Below are positions 43,947 to 48,525 of a DNA stretch of 48,525 nt, in pieces; position 1 is the stretch's first letter, and every line of letters begins with the position of its first letter. The notes under the pieces are model-generated. The model was not told where the DNA came from. It was given only the letters and a program-made list of their open reading frames with translations, and searched no databases. Source of the stretch: an uncultured bacterium (GTDB lineage: Bacteria > Verrucomicrobiota > Lentisphaeria > Victivallales > UBA1829); assembly GCA_902762495.1 (NCBI GenBank), contig CACWOL010000022.1:1-48525 (forward strand), read 5' to 3'. A program made the position numbers and the translations under genes.

Positions 43947-44883
43947 AGATCCTCTTCATGTGTTCGGTGCTGACGTGCGTGTAGATCTGCGTGGTGCTGA
44001 GGTTCTCGTGTCCGAGCAGAGCCTGAACGCTCCTCAAATCCGCGCCCGCGTCCAGCAGATGCGTGGCGAACGAATGGCGGAGCTTGTGCGGGGTCAGGTC
44101 GGGCGGGAGTCCCGCCTGCGCGAGGTAGAGCTTGAAAAACCGCTGGAACGACCGCGCGGTGAGGCGTCCGCCGAGCTGGTTCAGGAAGATGGCGGCGCGC
44201 GGCGACTGGTCGGATGAGAGCGTGCGGCGGTGCTTGAGGTAGGCGCGGAGGGCGCGCTGGGCGGGGCCGCCGAGGGCGCAGAGGCGTTCCTTCTTGCCTT
44301 TGCCGCGTATCTTCATCACGCCGGAAAACGCATCGACGTCGCCGAAGTTCAGACCGAGCGCCTCGCTGATGCGGAGCCCGCCGGAGTAGATCACCTCGAG
44401 CACGGCGGCGTCCCGGGCGGCGGCGAACGCGGCGGCTTCGGGCGTTTTCGCGAGGCCGAGTTCCGCGTGGTCCGCCCAGACCGCCGCGGGCGCGGCGAGC
44501 AGGCGTCCGACCTCGTCCACGGTCATGTATTTCGGGAGAAGCTTCGGGCGGCGCGGGGATGCCTGGCCGATGAACGGATTCGAGGCCGCGCGGTTCTCGC
44601 GGATCAGGTAGCGGTAGAACGACCGCATGGCGGAAAGCTTGCGCATGATGGAGCTGCGCGCCAGGTCGTCCGTGCTCAGCGACGCCACGAAATCCCGCGC
44701 GTCGTACACGCTCAGCGCCGCCCAGTCCGCCGTCCCCTCGAACGGGTCGGCTTTCAGGCAGATCTGCGCGCATTGCCGGATGTCCAGCGCATAGGACGAG
44801 CAGGTGTGTTCGGACGCGTTCCGCTCCGCCGCCAGGTAGGACAGGAAGCCGCGCAGTCCGTCGTCGTGAATCGTTTCGGTCAT
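43921..44883 (-). CDS. xerC: Tyrosine recombinase XerC/XerD family
   Basis: 320 residues from the ATG at 44883, preceded by AAAGGCGG. The N-terminal SAM-like core-binding domain (about 5-95) and catalytic domain are complete. The active residues are Arg171 (GLRISEAL), Lys near 195-197 (RGKGKKER), His266 and Arg269 (PHKLRHSFATH), His292 (LLGHENLSTT) and Tyr301 (IYTHV). Size and motifs are those of a chromosome-dimer-resolving XerC or XerD rather than a phage integrase, and no mobile element borders are seen. First gene of a four-gene minus-strand operon. Confidence 0.92.
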   Translation of the reverse strand: MTETIHDDGLRGFLSYLAAERNASEHTCSSYALDIRQCAQICLKADPFEGTADWAALSVYDARDFVASLSTDDLARSSIMRKLSAMRSFYRYLIRENRAASNPFIGQASPRRPKLLPKYMTVDEVGRLLAAPAAVWADHAELGLAKTPEAAAFAAARDAAVLEVIYSGGLRISEALGLNFGDVDAFSGVMKIRGKGKKERLCALGGPAQRALRAYLKHRRTLSSDQSPRAAIFLNQLGGRLTARSFQRFFKLYLAQAGLPPDLTPHKLRHSFATHLLDAGADLRSVQALLGHENLSTTQIYTHVSTEHMKRIYEKAHPHA

Positions 44884-44914
44884 GATTCCGCCTTTCCAAT
44901 TAAAACAACAAGTT

Positions 44915-44943
44915 AATTTACCCGTATTCAGGCGAATATGCAA
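44915..44943 (-). promoter_or_regulatory. Promoter of the xerC operon
   Basis: On the minus strand TTGCAT (44938-44943), 17 bp, TAAATT (44915-44920), about 30 bp before the ATG at 44883. Confidence 0.6.
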
Positions 44944-44964
44944 GCGCAAAAGGCAAAAAACATA

Positions 44965-44993
44965 TTGTATTCCGCCCGCCCGTATGCTATATT
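44965..44993 (+). promoter_or_regulatory. Promoter of the DJ-1/tgt operon
   Basis: TTGTAT (44965-44970), 17 bp ending TGC, TATATT (44988-44993). Back to back with the xerC promoter. Confidence 0.65.
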
Positions 44994-45038
44994 ATTTGAA
45001 ACTTTTTTTCCGAACCACACACCACGGGGGACCCCGCC

Positions 45039-46693
<1,655 letters not shown>

Positions 46694-46729
46694 GCGGACG
46701 CCCTACGCAAGCCCCACCACGGAAACGCC

Positions 46730-47389
46730 ATGCCGGACACGCCCGCCACAGACTGGACCCGCTACTACGAAAAACCGTTCATCACGGCGCATGTCACGCG
46801 GCGCATCACGGCGCACCGGATCGTGAAAATGGTCCTCGCCGCGGGCGGATTCCCGGACAGCCACCACATCATTGAACTCGGCGGCGGAAACAGCTCGTTC
46901 TGCGACCGATTTCCCGATCCAAATCCAAGACACCCTCCGTGGGACGGGTTTTATACCGTTGTGGACAGCAATCCGCGCGGCACGCTACTGTTCTGGATGA
47001 AACACCCCTGGTCGGATTGGTACAGGGCGGTCTGCGCCGACATCCTCACGCTGGATCCCTCCTCGCTCGCACACGCCGACCTGGTGTTCAGCGTCGGGCT
47101 GGTGGAACATTTCACCGAGGAAGAGACGAAGACCGCGATCCGGCGGCATTTCGAGCTTGCGAAGCCCGGCGGACTGGTCCTCATCACGTTCCCCGTGCCC
47201 ACGTTCAGTTACCGTCTGATCCGCCGCGCCGCCGAAATGCTCGGCATCTGGCGGTTCCCCGACGAACGCCCGATCCGGCTGGAAGACGCTGTCTGCCTCT
47301 GCGCCGAACACGGCGAGATCATTGATGCACGCCTGAACCGTGCGATCCTGCTGACGCAGGGGATCGTGCTCGCTCGGAAGCCCCGCTGA
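46730..47389 (+). CDS. Class I SAM-dependent methyltransferase, unknown substrate
   Basis: 219 residues. The SAM-binding motif I is IIELGGGNSSFCDRF (about 47-61), the acidic end of strand beta2 is TVVDSNPRG, and motif II/post-I reads CADILTLD, then DLVFSVGLVEHF and KPGGLVLITFP. This fits the Methyltransf_11/12/23 type acting on small molecules, lipids or sugars. A region before motif I (YYEKPFITAHVTRRITAHRIV) is basic. It lies 36 bp after tgt, probably on the same transcript. No evidence that it acts on tRNA. Confidence 0.85.
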   Translation: MPDTPATDWTRYYEKPFITAHVTRRITAHRIVKMVLAAGGFPDSHHIIELGGGNSSFCDRFPDPNPRHPPWDGFYTVVDSNPRGTLLFWMKHPWSDWYRAVCADILTLDPSSLAHADLVFSVGLVEHFTEEETKTAIRRHFELAKPGGLVLITFPVPTFSYRLIRRAAEMLGIWRFPDERPIRLEDAVCLCAEHGEIIDARLNRAILLTQGIVLARKPR

Positions 47390-47423
47390 AAAGGTCGAAC
47401 ATCTTTCTTTTCCGCTCAAAAAC

Positions 47424-47452
47424 TTGACGAACAGGCGTTTCCGTGCTACATT
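47424..47452 (+). promoter_or_regulatory. Promoter of the ketopantoate reductase gene
   Basis: TTGACG (47424-47429), 17 bp ending GTGC, TACATT (47447-47452), about 45 bp before the ATG at 47499. Confidence 0.65.
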
Positions 47453-47498
47453 ATTTTGATATTGTTTTCCTCGAACAACCTACGAAAGGTCGACCGCA

Positions 47499-48428
47499 AT
47501 GCTGAATGCAGTCATCCTCGGAGCAGGAGCCATGGGTTGTCTCTATGCCTCCTACCTCTGCAAAAATCCGAACATCAACCTCACGCTGCTCGACCACCGC
47601 GCCGCGAAAGTCGACGAGATCAACAAAAACGGCCTCATGATGATCGAAAACGACGAGGAGGTCCCGTTCAGCGTCCCGGCGAAAGTCAGCGGACACGGAC
47701 GCCAGGAGCCGGTCGATATCCTGCTGATCTTCGTGAAGGCGCACCAGACGTATGCCGCACTGAAGGCGAACCGGTCGCTCATCGGCCCGAAGACGGTTGT
47801 GGTCTCGCTTCAGAACGGCATGGGGAATTACCTTGAGATCGTGAAGTTCGTACCGCTCGACCGCATCGTGATCGGCACCTCGAACCACAACAGCACGCTT
47901 CTCGGCAGCGGGCGTTTCCTGCATGCCGCCGACGGCAAGACGATCATCGGCGCGTTCGCCAAGGACTCGCCGCATGTGGAGCTAATCCGCTCGATCTTCG
48001 CCGAAAGCGGCCTCGACATCTCCGTTTCGAACGACGTACGCGTGCTCATCTGGCGCAAGTTGCTCGTGAACATGTCCATCAACCCGCTCACCATGCTGCT
48101 CGAGGTCAAGAACGGGTTCATCCAGTCCAACCGCCCGAGCTGGGACATCGTGCGCCAGATCGTCGACGAGGGACTAACCGTGGCGAAGGCCGACGGGATC
48201 GACTTCGACCGCGAGGAAATCCTTGAGCTCGTTCACAAGATATGCGTCCTCACGCGCACCGGATGTTCCTCCATGTACCAGGACCGCATCCACAAACGCC
48301 GCACCGAGATCGACTTCATCAACGGCTCGGTGGTCTCGCTCGCGCGCAAACACGGCATCCAGGTGCCCGTAAACGCCCTGCTCGTCCAGCTCGTCCACGC
48401 CGTCGAAGACTCCTGTTCCGGCGAATAA
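47499..48428 (+). CDS. panE: 2-dehydropantoate 2-reductase
   Basis: 309 residues; reduces ketopantoate to pantoate with NADPH for pantothenate and CoA. The N-terminal GAGAMGCLYAS (8-18) is the nucleotide-binding loop. VKAHQTYAAL has the conserved Lys, LQNGMGN the conserved Asn-Gly, and WRKLLVNMSINPLT the catalytic Lys in the C-terminal helical domain. AAAGG lies 9 bp upstream. With panD at 26.3 kb it suggests that pantothenate is made de novo. Some relatives act on other 2-keto acids, so the substrate is probable rather than certain. The remaining 97 bp of the window hold nothing recognisable. Confidence 0.9.
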   Translation: MLNAVILGAGAMGCLYASYLCKNPNINLTLLDHRAAKVDEINKNGLMMIENDEEVPFSVPAKVSGHGRQEPVDILLIFVKAHQTYAALKANRSLIGPKTVVVSLQNGMGNYLEIVKFVPLDRIVIGTSNHNSTLLGSGRFLHAADGKTIIGAFAKDSPHVELIRSIFAESGLDISVSNDVRVLIWRKLLVNMSINPLTMLLEVKNGFIQSNRPSWDIVRQIVDEGLTVAKADGIDFDREEILELVHKICVLTRTGCSSMYQDRIHKRRTEIDFINGSVVSLARKHGIQVPVNALLVQLVHAVEDSCSGE

Positions 48429-48525
48429 AAAAGGTTCTTCGACGGTTTCTGACAGGAAAAACGGGAGATAATTGAGATGAACCAATGAGATAGGGTTGAA
48501 AAAAGCCGACATCGGTACTATTTTT

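Noticed and set aside
43921..44883. Integrase marking a prophage or genomic island
   Set aside because: Motifs and length fit housekeeping XerC/D. It overlaps an envelope gene in an operon, and no att-like repeats, tRNA target or phage genes are near.

Overview
The window is a 48.5 kb chromosomal stretch of a Gram-negative-type bacterium with GC-rich, tightly packed genes and short AT-rich promoters. The most likely source is the Lentisphaerota (Victivallales-like, PVC superphylum). This is an inference from a stand-alone pseudopilin with the FTLIELL N-terminus and C-terminal C-D-G-H motif, orphan secretin-like proteins, a GH127 arabinofuranosidase, a DUF4143 ATPase and overall codon use. No rRNA or tRNA gene is visible to confirm it. 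Sigma70-like promoters are easy to see: TTGaca, 16-17 bp, then TAtAtT, often preceded by TGC.

Layout. 0.25-3.4 kb (minus): a two-gene polysaccharide O-acetylation module (AlgJ/AlgX-like protein, MBOAT acyltransferase). 3.8-7.6 kb (plus): cysS, a divergent S-adenosylhomocysteinase-like protein and an MTA/SAH deaminase, which looks like a sulfur amino acid and SAH-salvage cluster. 7.65-9.9 kb: a secreted ankyrin protein, followed by a non-coding stretch with degenerate repeats. 10.5-13.7 kb: gap-pgk-tpiA, where the start of tpiA carries a perfect 64 bp tandem duplication. 14.0 kb: pseudopilin. 15.1-16.4 kb (minus): a DUF4143 ATPase preceded by a 33 bp palindrome-containing repeat array. 16.5-20.8 kb: a lipoprotein, a DtxR-type regulator and feoAB (ferrous iron uptake). 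20.9-24.2 kb (minus): two coupled orphan secretin-like proteins. 24.2-24.9 kb: a gene-free stretch with palindromes and promoters. 24.9-26.7 kb: a triple chagasin-like protease inhibitor and panD. 26.8-31.4 kb (minus): GH127 glycosidase, a membrane-anchored unknown and a DUF1848 protein. 31.4-39.0 kb (minus): pyruvate:ferredoxin oxidoreductase, a TIM-barrel/acyl-CoA ligase fusion and a 2-isopropylmalate-synthase-like protein lacking the metal-binding His pair. 39.2 kb: MurC-like ligase. 40.5-44.9 kb (minus): operon of xerC, an O-antigen-ligase-like protein, a small coiled-coil protein and a cysteine-desulfurase-like enzyme. 45.0-48.4 kb (plus): DJ-1/PfpI protein, tgt, a methyltransferase and a ketopantoate reductase.

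The genes fit a fermentative, carbohydrate-using anaerobe: lower glycolysis, ferredoxin-linked pyruvate oxidation, pantothenate/CoA supply (panD, panE), Fe(II) uptake under a dedicated metalloregulator, and an envelope with acetylated or ligated glycans. The observations most worth a second look are the tpiA duplication, the 33 bp operator-like array before the ATPase, the translationally coupled pair of a His-less LeuA homologue and a TIM-barrel/AMP-ligase fusion, and the SAHH-like protein lacking canonical SAHH residues beside an SAH deaminase.
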